60,592 nt of DNA from a virus: IMG/VR virus record IMGVR_UViG_3300024507_000435, positions 1-60,592 of that record; one strand, 5' to 3'. Under the pieces are notes generated by a model. That model was given only the letters and a program-made list of their open reading frames with translations, was not told the DNA's origin and ran no database searches. Positions 35,477-45,549 of this stretch are shown piece after piece. The position numbers were made by a program, and so were the translations under genes. The first letter of the stretch is position 1. Each line of letters starts with the position of its first letter.

Positions 35477-37582
35477 TTATCCTAAGACCCATCTTGTATT
35501 TGTTCCATTCCAAATTAAATCAAAAGGAACAGCTAAATCTATTGTCAGTGATGTATCTGTATTCATAATAGCATTTCCGTTTCCGGAAATTGTATAACTG
35601 TTAATTAAATTGCTTCCTGGAATAAACGAAATTCTATCACCATCAGATAAACTGGTATTTGGTAAAGTTAATGTTATTGAATTTGCATTAACTGTATAAC
35701 CATATCCAACTGAAACTGAAGCACTAACACTTGTAGGAACATAATCTACAATTATTGTTTTATTTCCTTGTGGACCAGAAGAAATAACTCCAGAAATAGT
35801 TGGTGAACTTAATGTCGGTGTAGTTAATGATAAAGATGATGCTAATTTAGCTGAAGTAACTGTACCGTTTCCAATTGTTGTTGATAATTGAACGTCACCT
35901 GATCCGTTAAATGAAACAGCAGATGCAGTAACATCACCAGTTAATGAAAATGTTCTACTTGTTTGTAAGACAGTTGCTGTTGCTGCATTTCCTGTGCATG
36001 ATGCAGATGAACCAGTTACAGAAATTCCCCATGAACCTGAAGCATTTGTACCTGTTGTTGATGGTGCGCCAATTGTATTATAACTAATTGTTTGTGCAGC
36101 AGATCCATTAAAAGTTGAACCAGAAACAGCACCAGTTCCTAAATTATCAAATGTTATTGAATTTGTTGTATTTGCGGTAACTGTTCCAGAACCACCTAAT
36201 GAAATTACAGTTCCATTTACCGTAATTGATGAATTAGTTAATGCGCCATTTGGAATATTTGTTAGTGAAGCACCTGAACCTGAAAATGTTGTAGCAAAAA
36301 CTGTTCCACTTGCATCTCTTGCTACAACTTTGCTTGCTGTAGCTGCTGTTGTTGCATCAACAGCAATTGTTCTTGCAGCAGATCCATTATAAGAAGTTCC
36401 TGTTAAGTATGAGCCAAATGTTAATGTATTTAAATTATTTCCAAGAGAAACACCAGAAATTGTAGATGCTGCTAATTTAGTAATTGCAATTGCTGCTGTT
36501 GTACTAATATCAGCATTTACAATTGAATTTGATAATGATAATTTAGAATAAGCAATTGCGGCAGTAGTTGCGATGTCTGCATTTACAATTGAATTTGATA
36601 ATGATAATTTAGAATAAGCAATTGCGGCACCAGTTGCTATATCATTATTTACAATTGAATTTGATAATGATAATTTAGAATAAGCAATTGCGGCACCAGT
36701 TGCTATATCATTATTTACAATTGTTCCTGAAAGTGATAATTTAGAATAAGCAATTGCGGCACCAGTTGCTATATCAGCATTAACAATTGAACCAGATAAT
36801 ACTAATGTTCCAGATGTAGCTGGTAATGTAATTGTTGTAGTTCCAGCAATTGCTGTTGCTTGTAATGTTATTGTGCCTGATGTTGAACCTGGAAATTGTA
36901 CACTAGAAATACCAGTTAATGCCAAATTAGCAGATGCTCGATTTAATGCAACAGCAGTAGATCCAATATTAACTGTAGAATTACCCAAAACACCAGATGG
37001 AATTGTTCCAGTTAATGTGCTTGCTGGTGTGGAAGAAATTGTAGCAGTAATTTGTGTTGAACCACTAGTTCCAAAAGTAATATTTCCATCAACGAATGTT
37101 AATGCTCCAGTTAAACCTTCTAATGATGTTACACCGGAAATTCCAGTTGCACCACCCCCAGTAGCACTAATAGTTATTGAACCAGTAGACCCTGTAATTG
37201 AAATACCAGTACCAGCAGTAATACTTGTTACACCAGTATTTGCTACAGTAAATGTATTTGTTGGTGATTCTGTAATTGAAATTGCAGTTCCAGCAACTAA
37301 ATTACCAGAATGAAATGCTTTATAGGTGTTAATTAATAAGTTTGGACTTGTCCATTTTAAATTAGAACTAGTCTGTAAAACACCTTGGGTGCCGTTTGAA
37401 AACGGCACCTCCCCTGATGTTATTGCACTAGATGTGTTGTATCTAAATAAACAAAATCCACCAGTAGTTGAACCATCATGAATATAGAGAGTTTTATCAG
37501 TTGTGTTAATTGTTAGTTCACCAACTTTACCAATTAAAGTGTTCGCTGTGACTCTATTTTTTCTTAAAACTATATTACCCAT
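35477..37582 (-). CDS. tail-fibre-like structural protein with internal repeats
   Basis: 701 residues, rich in Gly/Ser/Thr/Ala. N-terminus IGKVGELTINTTDKTLYIHD then GSTTGGF is the small domain seen at the start of many receptor-binding or fibre proteins (Mtd N-terminal type), also present in the gene at 38065. Five tandem 22-residue units of the form SIVNNDIATGAAIAYSKLSL lie in the middle. Likely an adhesin or fibre shaft. Confidence 0.75.
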   Translation of the reverse strand: MGNIVLRKNRVTANTLIGKVGELTINTTDKTLYIHDGSTTGGFCLFRYNTSSAITSGEVPFSNGTQGVLQTSSNLKWTSPNLLINTYKAFHSGNLVAGTAISITESPTNTFTVANTGVTSITAGTGISITGSTGSITISATGGGATGISGVTSLEGLTGALTFVDGNITFGTSGSTQITATISSTPASTLTGTIPSGVLGNSTVNIGSTAVALNRASANLALTGISSVQFPGSTSGTITLQATAIAGTTTITLPATSGTLVLSGSIVNADIATGAAIAYSKLSLSGTIVNNDIATGAAIAYSKLSLSNSIVNNDIATGAAIAYSKLSLSNSIVNADIATTAAIAYSKLSLSNSIVNADISTTAAIAITKLAASTISGVSLGNNLNTLTFGSYLTGTSYNGSAARTIAVDATTAATASKVVARDASGTVFATTFSGSGASLTNIPNGALTNSSITVNGTVISLGGSGTVTANTTNSITFDNLGTGAVSGSTFNGSAAQTISYNTIGAPSTTGTNASGSWGISVTGSSASCTGNAATATVLQTSRTFSLTGDVTASAVSFNGSGDVQLSTTIGNGTVTSAKLASSLSLTTPTLSSPTISGVISSGPQGNKTIIVDYVPTSVSASVSVGYGYTVNANSITLTLPNTSLSDGDRISFIPGSNLINSYTISGNGNAIMNTDTSLTIDLAVPFDLIWNGTNTRWVLG
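36470..36800 (-). repeat. tandem 66-nt repeats in the fibre-like gene
   Basis: Five units encoding SIVN(N/A)DI(A/S)T(G/T)AAIAYSKLSL, several nearly identical in DNA; the last one (AITKLAA) is diverged. Confidence 0.9.
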
Positions 37583-37607
37583 GTATTTACCTACTGGTGG
37601 ATTTTAA

Positions 37608-38006
37608 TTAAACTGTAGCGGTATCAGCTACTTCGTCTACAAACTCAACATTATCTAACCAAGGTTCAAGTGAACTTAGTTCAATTGGAGTTAGCTTTAC
37701 ATCTTCTAAAAGGTTAATATCAATCTTATGATCAAACTTAAAATCTACTTCTTCATTTAGAAGAGATGTTAAATCTGCAAAAAATTGCTGTTGATATTCA
37801 TCCTTAATTTTTCGTGTTCCATCTTCTTGATCTACACCATACTTATCAAAAAGCTTCATTCTAGAATCTTCAAAATACTTTATTTCTTCCGCAAAAGCTT
37901 TTGCAATTCTGGTAAATCTATAAGACACCTTAATTGGTAGCTCAACATTTAGTAGCTTGGCTACGACAGGTTCTGCATTCTTAATTTGTGCAAGTGATAG
38001 TTTCAT
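37608..38006 (-). CDS. DUF1617-like phage protein
   Basis: 132 residues. KVSYRFTRIAKAFAEEIKYF then EDSRMKLFDKYGVDQEDG recalls the DUF1617 phage family found in tail gene clusters. Acidic C-terminus. Function unknown. Confidence 0.62.
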   Translation of the reverse strand: MKLSLAQIKNAEPVVAKLLNVELPIKVSYRFTRIAKAFAEEIKYFEDSRMKLFDKYGVDQEDGTRKIKDEYQQQFFADLTSLLNEEVDFKFDHKIDINLLEDVKLTPIELSSLEPWLDNVEFVDEVADTATV

Positions 38007-38064
38007 TATTTTATCCTTTTCATTTAATATAAATTATGCTCTTTTAGACACATAGTTTCAAGTT

Positions 38065-38406
38065 TTATTTTACTACAATTTTTCCAGTTGTTGCACCAGA
38101 AAAAACTACTGTGCAACTATTACTAGTATTTATAGTTACTGAAGATGGTGTAATTTGTACGTTAGAACCATTATAACAAGCAACTATAATATCTGATGTA
38201 TTTAAATTATGATTAACAGTTACTGTTGTTTGAGCAGTAAATGTAACACTATATGTTCTATTTAGTGGGAATCCACCAGCAGTTGAACCATCATGAACAA
38301 CTAAAACTTTTTTAGTTGTATCAACAGTTACTTCACCTGATGCGCCAGTAAAAGATGAATGCTCTGTTGTGGTTCCTCTGCGTTGTTTTATTGTAATTCC
38401 AGCCAT
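38065..38406 (-). CDS. small virion protein with fibre-type N-terminal domain
   Basis: 113 residues. MAGITIKQRRGTTTEHSSFT, GEVTVDTTKKVLVVHDGSTA. The same domain as in the 701-residue fibre protein, followed by a beta-sandwich-like C-terminus. Likely a fibre-associated virion protein. Confidence 0.7.
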   Translation of the reverse strand: MAGITIKQRRGTTTEHSSFTGASGEVTVDTTKKVLVVHDGSTAGGFPLNRTYSVTFTAQTTVTVNHNLNTSDIIVACYNGSNVQITPSSVTINTSNSCTVVFSGATTGKIVVK

Positions 38407-38750
38407 TATTTTTTACCTAAAAGTGAAGATACTGTTTTACTTTTTTGCCAAAACTTACAAGCCCAATATTTTGCCTTGGTTTTTGGTTTTGGAACTGAAG
38501 GATCATCACAACCATGTCTTGATCTAAAAGCTTTTCTTCTTTCTGGATTATCTCTTTTAATTGACATGTTTGGATCACCAAATTCAACTTTTTTGATATT
38601 TCCAGTTTTTGGATCTTTGACGTATACTTTATACTTTTTGCGATCACCCCTCATAGGTTTATTTAGAGGAGGATTTTTTTTCTTTTCCTCTTCAGTTAAG
38701 TCTTCTAATTCGTTTTCTAGTAAGTGAAAAAATTCTTTTAATGATAGCAT
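38406..38750 (-). CDS. conserved basic phage protein, 114 aa
   Basis: NPPLNKPMRGDRKKYKVYVK, DPKTGNIKKVEFGDPNMSIK and RKAFRSRHGCDDPS ... YWACKFW. A phage family in T4-like genomes whose members are usually near virion genes; a DNA-binding or virion role is likely but not established. Confidence 0.72.
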   Translation of the reverse strand: MLSLKEFFHLLENELEDLTEEEKKKNPPLNKPMRGDRKKYKVYVKDPKTGNIKKVEFGDPNMSIKRDNPERRKAFRSRHGCDDPSVPKPKTKAKYWACKFWQKSKTVSSLLGKK

Positions 38751-38755
38751 GTTAG

Positions 38756-39607
38756 TTACTTCTTATGTTTCTTATTATACATATCCCATGCTTTAGCGTA
38801 AAGAACTTCTGTTCCTTTCTTTTCACCATATTCTTTCTTGAATCTTGCTTTGTTTGACTTGATCCATTTTTCAATTTCTGGATCATTTGGTGACTTCTCT
38901 ACAATAACACTATCACAACCACATTCATTCAAACTTTCTCTAAACTCTTTAAATGTTTTCATTTTTGTGCCTTTTATGAATTGTTCAGATTTTGTTTTCC
39001 AAGTTCCACCTTTAGATTTATACCATTTAGCTGCCCATCCATTAGCATATGCTGATGGATAAACATCAAACTTTTGTTTAGCTAAAGCTTTTGCTCTAGC
39101 CCATAATTTAGCATTGGAAGGAACATTCTTTTCTTCTAAATATTCAACTTCTTCTGTTTTTACGTTTATTGGTTTATTTCCGGTTCCTGGTCTATCTGCT
39201 TGTGGATCTAATCTGCGCTTTCTTCTAGCAGCTTTTGCTCTATCTTCTTTACTCATAGAGTCTGCTTTTTGTTTGGGTAAACATTTTGGTTTACCTTCAC
39301 CTTCTTCTCTAGCACAATCTCCTTTAATTTCACCATCGGTTCCAATTCTAACCCAATTACCTTTTGGATCAGTTTTACTAAACCATTTACGCAAATCTTC
39401 ATTAACATCTTCAGAAACTGAATCAGAATTATATGTCATATAATCATATACTGTTTGAATATAATCTTCTGCCAAATCAATTTTATTTTGAACCCAACCT
39501 TCTAAGTCATCAGAATCAGAAATTTTATCCATTAATGCTGCTGATAACTTAGAAATTTTTTCCAGTTGAGCTAATATCATTCTACCTTCAGCTTCTTCTT
39601 TGAACAT
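38756..39607 (-). CDS. multidomain virion-type basic protein, 283 aa
   Basis: Start MFKEEAEGRMILAQLEKISK behind AAGGAGTTTGCG; a longer frame has no ribosome binding site. Contains LRKWFSKTDPKGNWVRIGTD ... GDCAREEGEGKPKCLPKQKA and, further on, KALAKQKFDVYPSAYANGWA and EFRESLNECGCDSVIVE. These modules recur separately in T4-like phage proteins (one I recall as DUF5872). It looks like a fusion of three small modules; function unknown. Confidence 0.72.
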   Translation of the reverse strand: MFKEEAEGRMILAQLEKISKLSAALMDKISDSDDLEGWVQNKIDLAEDYIQTVYDYMTYNSDSVSEDVNEDLRKWFSKTDPKGNWVRIGTDGEIKGDCAREEGEGKPKCLPKQKADSMSKEDRAKAARRKRRLDPQADRPGTGNKPINVKTEEVEYLEEKNVPSNAKLWARAKALAKQKFDVYPSAYANGWAAKWYKSKGGTWKTKSEQFIKGTKMKTFKEFRESLNECGCDSVIVEKSPNDPEIEKWIKSNKARFKKEYGEKKGTEVLYAKAWDMYNKKHKK

Positions 39608-39641
39608 TCGCAAACTCCTTGAAATATTTATTAAATATTTA

Positions 39642-41039
39642 TTAGAATTTAAAATCAGAAAATTTATTTTTGAATTTGAATGGAGATTTAACAATTGTTT
39701 CTTCTAAATCATCTTCTTCATCATCATGTCCAGAATCAACTAAATCTTGTGCTGATTGATCGACATCATAAAGTTTCATTCTTGATCTATCAATACCAAC
39801 AACAAACTTTCTATACATGGCTGGATCATTATAACGATTTTTCAATTGCTTCACCATTATCTGATTTAACTTTTCAAGTTCCTCAGTACTAATAAGAGCA
39901 AACATTAAATCTGCTGTAGCTGGAAGACCGAAACTTTCTGATGTATCTTCTAAACCAACATCTGAATTTGAATAACCTGAACGAGTGGTTTGTGTTGCTG
40001 TAACAATTGGAACTGAATATTCAACAGCTAAACCACGAATCTCTTCTGCAATAGATTTAACATAAGTGTAACTATTTACATTAGAACCAACTTTAAGTCT
40101 TGAACTTGAACAAATATTTAGATAATCAATAAAGATAATATCTGGAACAAAATTCTTTTTCATAGCTAATTCATTCAATAGAACACGAAAATGATTAGCA
40201 TTAGCTGATGCGGTTGGATATTCTTTTACAACAAATTTTCCAGTTGTTTTACTTCTAACTGCTGTTAACTTTTTGTTGAAATTATCTTCAGATAATTTTC
40301 TCATTTCAACAATTGGAACATTTAAAAGATTAGAATCAATTCTTTCAGCAATTCTTTCTTCTGCCATTTCAAGTGTGATATAAAGGACATTCTTACCCAT
40401 CATAAAAACTGATGAAGCCATATCACACATGAACAAGGATTTACCTACGCCAGTTCCAGCAAGAATAACAGTAAGAGTTTTTTCACTAATACCACCAGAA
40501 GTAATTCTATTAAAATAGTCTAATGCAAATGGAATTTTGTTTTCTTTGCGATGATAAAATTCAAATCTTTCATCGGAATTTTCAAGATAATCATGACCAA
40601 CATTTCTATCAAAAGAAACACCTAAAGCATCACTGAGAAGTTTTGGTAAAGCACCTTTATCTAACTTATCATCTTTACCTTCAATAATATTTACAGACTT
40701 AATGATTGCATTATAAATTGCTCTATCTTTACAAAACTGTTCGGTCTTGTCAATTAAAAATTGTGTGTTGGTTTCGTCTGTGTCATTAGAAATTTCTTCT
40801 AAAGTTTCTTTAATAGATTCAAAGTCTCTCTCATTAATATTCTTATCGTTACTTACAAGAATAGCTAATGCTTCTTTTGTAGGTAAACTATTATATTGAT
40901 TGAAATAGTTCTTCACATGAGAGAAAAAAATTCTCTCATGTGAATTACTAAAATATTCCTCTTCAATGAAAGGAATAGTCTTTCTTGTGAAATCATCATT
41001 CTTTACTAAGTTCTTCAGAATTATGTTCTCTAACGTCAT
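39642..41039 (-). CDS. 41: replicative DNA helicase, T4 gp41/DnaB-like
   Basis: 465 residues. N-terminal helical domain, then a RecA-type core with Walker A GTGVGKS at 195-201, Walker B IIFIDYLNI and the DnaB-type TATQTTRSGYSN motif. Acidic C-terminal segment (GHDDEEDDLEE). Unwinds DNA 5'-3' and recruits primase. A GxG-type arginine finger motif is probable near VGIDRSRMKL. Confidence 0.92.
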   Translation of the reverse strand: MTLENIILKNLVKNDDFTRKTIPFIEEEYFSNSHERIFFSHVKNYFNQYNSLPTKEALAILVSNDKNINERDFESIKETLEEISNDTDETNTQFLIDKTEQFCKDRAIYNAIIKSVNIIEGKDDKLDKGALPKLLSDALGVSFDRNVGHDYLENSDERFEFYHRKENKIPFALDYFNRITSGGISEKTLTVILAGTGVGKSLFMCDMASSVFMMGKNVLYITLEMAEERIAERIDSNLLNVPIVEMRKLSEDNFNKKLTAVRSKTTGKFVVKEYPTASANANHFRVLLNELAMKKNFVPDIIFIDYLNICSSSRLKVGSNVNSYTYVKSIAEEIRGLAVEYSVPIVTATQTTRSGYSNSDVGLEDTSESFGLPATADLMFALISTEELEKLNQIMVKQLKNRYNDPAMYRKFVVGIDRSRMKLYDVDQSAQDLVDSGHDDEEDDLEETIVKSPFKFKNKFSDFKF

Positions 41040-41313
41040 TTAATGCATCATTCTCCATCTGAGATTTTAATAAATAAACTAAGTACTCACCAACAAAATC
41101 TGAAAATTCTTTATTAGATATAACTTCTTCAGAAATATTGTTTGGATTATCTACAACATTAATTTCAAATGAAAGTACATCATCCACTACTTCTAGTTTA
41201 TCATACTTGTAGACTAAATTCAAGTACTTTTCATCTAAAATTTTAATAGCAAAATTATCTTCGCCATTAATTCTTACAATACTGACATTAAAATTATTCA
41301 TCTCCATCTTCAT
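40996..41313 (-). CDS. hypothetical protein between uvsX and helicase, 105 aa
   Basis: Overlaps uvsX by 20 nt and the helicase gene by 44 nt, so translation is coupled. DEKYLNLVYKYDKLEVVDDV ... FSDFVGEYLVYLLKSQMEND. The same location holds a small gene in T4-like cyanophages. An alternative start lies 12 nt downstream (MNNFN). Confidence 0.7.
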   Translation of the reverse strand: MKMEMNNFNVSIVRINGEDNFAIKILDEKYLNLVYKYDKLEVVDDVLSFEINVVDNPNNISEEVISNKEFSDFVGEYLVYLLKSQMENDALNDVREHNSEELSKE

Positions 41314-42382
41314 AATCCTCTTCTGTTTCTCCGGTTTCTACATCATTGAAATTCTTTTTCTTTAAACCATAATAAAATTCATTTCTAGCACATACATCTA
41401 ATTTATCTAAAATATCTTTTGTAAAGAATTTTTCTGGATTTTTTAGAATATGTTTTTCAAATGCTTGTACACCATTAACTTCATACTTATTTGAAACTTT
41501 TTTGAATAAACCATATTTCTCACCAAGTTCTAATAAACCATAATATGGATTCATTCCGGTTTCATAATTTAAACTAATTTTAATTTGAGCATTTTCTTTT
41601 GTTAATCTGCCTTTTTTATTAGTTACTGTGATAATATTACCTACAACACCTTGAGCATCTTTATCTTTTGCTTTTGAAAGGAAAAGAATTGATGATGCTG
41701 CATACTTCAAACCAGAACCACCCGACATAACTTTTTGAGAAAACATTTTACCTTGTTCATCATATGTGTGATTTGTTACTACAAGAGGAATACCAGCACG
41801 TCCAAGTTTCAATGTAATTGTTCTGAAAGCAGCTTTAATAATTCCTGCTCTTGTCATATCTTTTGTTTCTGATCCAGCAACAGAATCTTCCATTTCTTTG
41901 GTTGTAGATAACATTCCTAATGAATCTAAAACAAACATAATAGGTTTACGTTCAGACTTAGATTGTGTTAGATACTTTTCAATAATTTTTAACATTTGTG
42001 TTCTAAATTCTTGAACTGTAGTTACAGGAATAATTGCTACTCTAGAAGTATCAATACCTCTTTCTTCTAGTGTTTGTTTTGTAATTGCAGATTCAGTTTC
42101 AAAATAAAGAACACCAGCTTCTGGATTTTGATTTAAGAAAAACTTACAAATATCTAATACAAGATAAGTTTTACCTGTTGCTTCTTCACCAGCAATTGCT
42201 GTGATTTTATTATCTGGAAGTCCACCATAAATTGAACCTGAAAGAATTGCATTTAGCATATATGAACCAGTTGGAATGAAGCCGTTTATATCTCCAGCTT
42301 CAATTCCTTCTGATGCTAATGCAGCGTAACTATTTCCTGTTGTTTTAACTAAATCTGTAAAATAATTATCTTTTTTTGCCAT
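41294..42382 (-). CDS. uvsX: UvsX RecA-like recombinase
   Basis: 362 residues. Walker A GEEATGKT at 65-72, MFVLDSLGMLS (Walker B), MSGGSGLKYAAS (loop L2 region), and an acidic C-terminal tail EEDYEDGDE. Catalyses strand exchange for recombination-dependent replication and repair. Adjacent to DNA polymerase with 3 nt spacing. Confidence 0.93.
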   Translation of the reverse strand: MAKKDNYFTDLVKTTGNSYAALASEGIEAGDINGFIPTGSYMLNAILSGSIYGGLPDNKITAIAGEEATGKTYLVLDICKFFLNQNPEAGVLYFETESAITKQTLEERGIDTSRVAIIPVTTVQEFRTQMLKIIEKYLTQSKSERKPIMFVLDSLGMLSTTKEMEDSVAGSETKDMTRAGIIKAAFRTITLKLGRAGIPLVVTNHTYDEQGKMFSQKVMSGGSGLKYAASSILFLSKAKDKDAQGVVGNIITVTNKKGRLTKENAQIKISLNYETGMNPYYGLLELGEKYGLFKKVSNKYEVNGVQAFEKHILKNPEKFFTKDILDKLDVCARNEFYYGLKKKNFNDVETGETEEDYEDGDE

Positions 42383-42385
42383 ATG

Positions 42386-44881
42386 TTAACCGAATAAATC
42401 CTCTAATGTGATTGTTTTTTCTAATTCCCATCCAATTGTATCTAAGATACTCTTTAATGGTTCAATAAATGTCTTCTCAAATTGTTTTTCATAATCAATA
42501 TACTTATGAAGACCTAATTCTTTTGGAAGTTTTGTGTTAAATGAAATAACAGAATCTGAAGTTGGATTTTGTTTTTTCAAATGAATAAATTTAATTTTCT
42601 CACCTTCATTAATTAAAGGATATGTATTATATAACTTTTTCTCTGTTAATAAGTTATTATAAATTAACGCACCCTTTACATGAATTGGAGTTCCTTTTGT
42701 AAAAATATTTGATTTATCAGAATACTTCTCAAGACCATTAACTGATCTTGGAAATGATATTTCTTCAACTGAACAAGAATTAAATCTATTTCTTACATCA
42801 ATGATATATTTCTGTAATGTTTCTTCATTACTTGTCATAATTAGTTTTACGCAGTTTTTCATTTCTTCTCTGCAAAACTTTGGAGTTGAAGATTTAACAA
42901 TCTCCATTCCCATGACTTTTAGTTTAGGTGTTTCATATCTTAACCCTTCAACATCATAGGTGTTTAAAATATATCTCTTTTTTGCTTGCCAAATACCTTT
43001 ATCAGCAATAACTTCTCGTTTCATTTTTAAGATTTCTGGATTCATTCCGTTTAAGAAATTATCAGAAATATCTTTAAAAATATTTTCAATTTCTGTTTCA
43101 ATTACATTAACACAAAAATCATCAATATAATCTACAATCTTTTTATTATCTGTTTCTTTAGGAAACATTTTGGATACAAGAGGATCTAATGTAATGTAGT
43201 TTGAATCAGTATCAATATAAATCACATATTCATAATTTTCTGTTCCAATTTTTTTGTTTAAGAAATCATTTAGCTTATTACCGACATAACGAATAATAAA
43301 CTGACCAGTCATTGTAACAGCTTGAGCATTTTCTAAATCAAAAAATCTAAAATATTCATTACCCATAGCTCCGTATAATGAATTTAATTGAATCTTCATT
43401 GTTTTCTGTTTTAAGTCATACTTACTTTGAAGATTATTAATATTTTCAATATCTGGATCGTTGGGATTTTCTTTTGCTTTCTTCTCCATTTCCTTAGCTA
43501 ATTTTCTAAACTTAATTCTATCATTAAATAGTTTTTCAACAAGTTCAGAATAAAAACTAATAAAATCTTTTCTATACATTACACCATTTGCACCAATAGT
43601 ATAATCTTTATCAAAAGAAAAGTCATTACTTTCTAATACCTGTTCAATATTAAAAAATTTCTTATTTGGGGATTTTGTCTCAACACCGATATTTAAGAAA
43701 CGAATAATAGAAGGGTAGAGTGAGTTAACGTCAAAACTAACAACCCATTTATGGAAACCAACTTTTGGATTTTTAACATATGCTCCAACAAATTGATCAC
43801 TCTTTGATGAATTTTTCTTCTGTGAAACAATAATGTTTTTGTTTTTTAGATAATTATAAATTGTGGTATCCCAAGTTCTGACCTGAGATAAGACATCAAC
43901 GTAATTAACATGACCAAAGTAAGCAACACTTAAAGTTAATTCGATTAGTTTTAGTTTTGCTTCTAATCTATCAACAAGAGCAACGTCTTGAATATTATAT
44001 TCAACGAATGTTTGGTAATGGTTTGAATAGAATTCTTTGAACGAACCATCGAAGGGAAGTTTATTATCACCAAGTTCTACTTGAGCAATAAAATCTAGTT
44101 TATATGATTCTCTTGGCTCAAGTACATTTTTCTTGTAGATTTCATAATAATCAATAATTGACGTACCATAAAGATCATAAGTTACATTTTCTTTTCCATT
44201 CATGATAACAGTTTTTTCACGAATGTACTTCCAAAATGAAAGTCTTTTACTGGCTCCATCACCAAGAATCATATTTATACGTCTTACAAGATAAGGAATA
44301 TCGAAAAATCTGACATTCCAACCAGTAATAATATCTGGTTGCATCTTTTCCATGAAAAGTAAAAACTTATCTAAAAGTTCACTTTCATCTTCACATTGAA
44401 TGTAATTTTGATATTTATTTTTTGGAGTAAATTCACCAAGTCCAAAAGTAAAATAATGTTTTGAATTAAATACTTTTACGGTAATTAAATTTACACGTTC
44501 TTGAGTGTATTCTACTTTTGGGAAACCATGTTCAGATTCTGTCTCAATATCCAAAGTCATAATCTTGATATGTTTCATATCAAATTCAATATCATTTGGA
44601 TAGTTTTCTGAGATGTATGAAAAAATAGGATTAATATCACCATAAATTGAGAAATTGGAAACATCCTTGTATTTCTCAATAAATTCATTATAATCTTTGA
44701 TATTTATAAAATCTACTTTTTCTAGATACTTATTGTCTAGAGATTTGAAGTTAGATTTATTTTTTGAAGGAATATAAAGTGATGGAGCATATTCAAACTT
44801 ATAATTTGAGGGTACTCCGTTATTAACTTCACGAACATAAACAGTATTACCAATACTGGCAACATTTGTATAAAATTTCAT
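42386..44881 (-). CDS. 43: family B DNA polymerase, T4 gp43-like
   Basis: 831 residues. 3'-5' exonuclease ExoI MTLDIETE near residue 110, ExoII GWNVRFFDIPYL, polymerase motif A DVNSLYPSI, motif B QLNSLYGAMGN and motif C YIDTDSNYI. C-terminus ELEKTITLEDLFG is the sliding-clamp binding peptide. The gene has a leaderless-type early promoter. Confidence 0.96.
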   Translation of the reverse strand: MKFYTNVASIGNTVYVREVNNGVPSNYKFEYAPSLYIPSKNKSNFKSLDNKYLEKVDFINIKDYNEFIEKYKDVSNFSIYGDINPIFSYISENYPNDIEFDMKHIKIMTLDIETESEHGFPKVEYTQERVNLITVKVFNSKHYFTFGLGEFTPKNKYQNYIQCEDESELLDKFLLFMEKMQPDIITGWNVRFFDIPYLVRRINMILGDGASKRLSFWKYIREKTVIMNGKENVTYDLYGTSIIDYYEIYKKNVLEPRESYKLDFIAQVELGDNKLPFDGSFKEFYSNHYQTFVEYNIQDVALVDRLEAKLKLIELTLSVAYFGHVNYVDVLSQVRTWDTTIYNYLKNKNIIVSQKKNSSKSDQFVGAYVKNPKVGFHKWVVSFDVNSLYPSIIRFLNIGVETKSPNKKFFNIEQVLESNDFSFDKDYTIGANGVMYRKDFISFYSELVEKLFNDRIKFRKLAKEMEKKAKENPNDPDIENINNLQSKYDLKQKTMKIQLNSLYGAMGNEYFRFFDLENAQAVTMTGQFIIRYVGNKLNDFLNKKIGTENYEYVIYIDTDSNYITLDPLVSKMFPKETDNKKIVDYIDDFCVNVIETEIENIFKDISDNFLNGMNPEILKMKREVIADKGIWQAKKRYILNTYDVEGLRYETPKLKVMGMEIVKSSTPKFCREEMKNCVKLIMTSNEETLQKYIIDVRNRFNSCSVEEISFPRSVNGLEKYSDKSNIFTKGTPIHVKGALIYNNLLTEKKLYNTYPLINEGEKIKFIHLKKQNPTSDSVISFNTKLPKELGLHKYIDYEKQFEKTFIEPLKSILDTIGWELEKTITLEDLFG

Positions 44882-44887
44882 AATTAT

Positions 44888-44916
44888 AGTATATCACAGT
44901 TTTTTGTTGTTGTCAA
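44888..44916 (-). promoter_or_regulatory. leaderless-type promoter of DNA polymerase
   Basis: Minus strand: TTGACA, 17 bp, TATACT; the ATG at 44881 begins 6 nt after the -10 box. Confidence 0.85.
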
Positions 44917-45549
44917 CTAAGAAAGAAATATTTTTGATGAAAAATCATTAACCTTTGCTAAAAGTTCAGCACCATATCCACTATTTAAATTTAATCCCCT
45001 ACCACCAATTACTTGTGTAACCGCTCTATCCGCATCTGCTTGATTAGTAAATTTTGTATTCCCATGTAAACCTACTAAAATAAATTTAACAGAAATAATA
45101 GCAGAAATAGTTTTATCACTTACCAATAAGTCCGGATTTTGAATAATATTGAATCCACACATATCACCATATGTCTTATAGTTAGCTCTACCTGTTAATT
45201 GGATATAACCTCTTCCACGATAAATCCAACCATCACCGGGATTTATATTGCCCATCAAACGACCGATAGAATTATTAGAACCATAAATTAATTCTGCAAA
45301 TTCTCTTGGATTACATTTAATTGTAGATAATTCAGAATCAGTTAATTTAGAAACTCTAGAACCAAATATAGATTTGATTCTAGAGTTGTCAGTTTTACAA
45401 TAATTTAGATTTTCTTCTCTTGGGATTAAACCACATTCTTTTTGCATGTTAGCAATTATCGCTTTCTGCAAATAAGGGTTAGTAATTCCATGTGCTACAA
45501 ACGCATCTAAAATTGGTTGTAAAAGTTGTTTATCCATTTCTATGTCCAA
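44917..45549 (-). CDS. GH19-type endolysin
   Basis: 210 residues. NMQKECGLIPREENLNY provides the two catalytic glutamates of the GH19 chitinase/lysozyme fold (about E38 and E46), and GDGWIYRGRGYIQLTGRANY is the signature segment. No signal peptide, so release needs a holin or other membrane protein (candidate at 32744). Cuts peptidoglycan at lysis. Confidence 0.88.
   Translation of the reverse strand: MDIEMDKQLLQPILDAFVAHGITNPYLQKAIIANMQKECGLIPREENLNYCKTDNSRIKSIFGSRVSKLTDSELSTIKCNPREFAELIYGSNNSIGRLMGNINPGDGWIYRGRGYIQLTGRANYKTYGDMCGFNIIQNPDLLVSDKTISAIISVKFILVGLHGNTKFTNQADADRAVTQVIGGRGLNLNSGYGAELLAKVNDFSSKIFLS

Noticed and set aside
36873-37313. Plus-strand 146-codon frame (Val/Pro-rich) within the fibre gene
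   Set aside because: Shadow of the Gly/Thr/Ser-rich minus-strand coding sequence; composition is the reverse-complement pattern.
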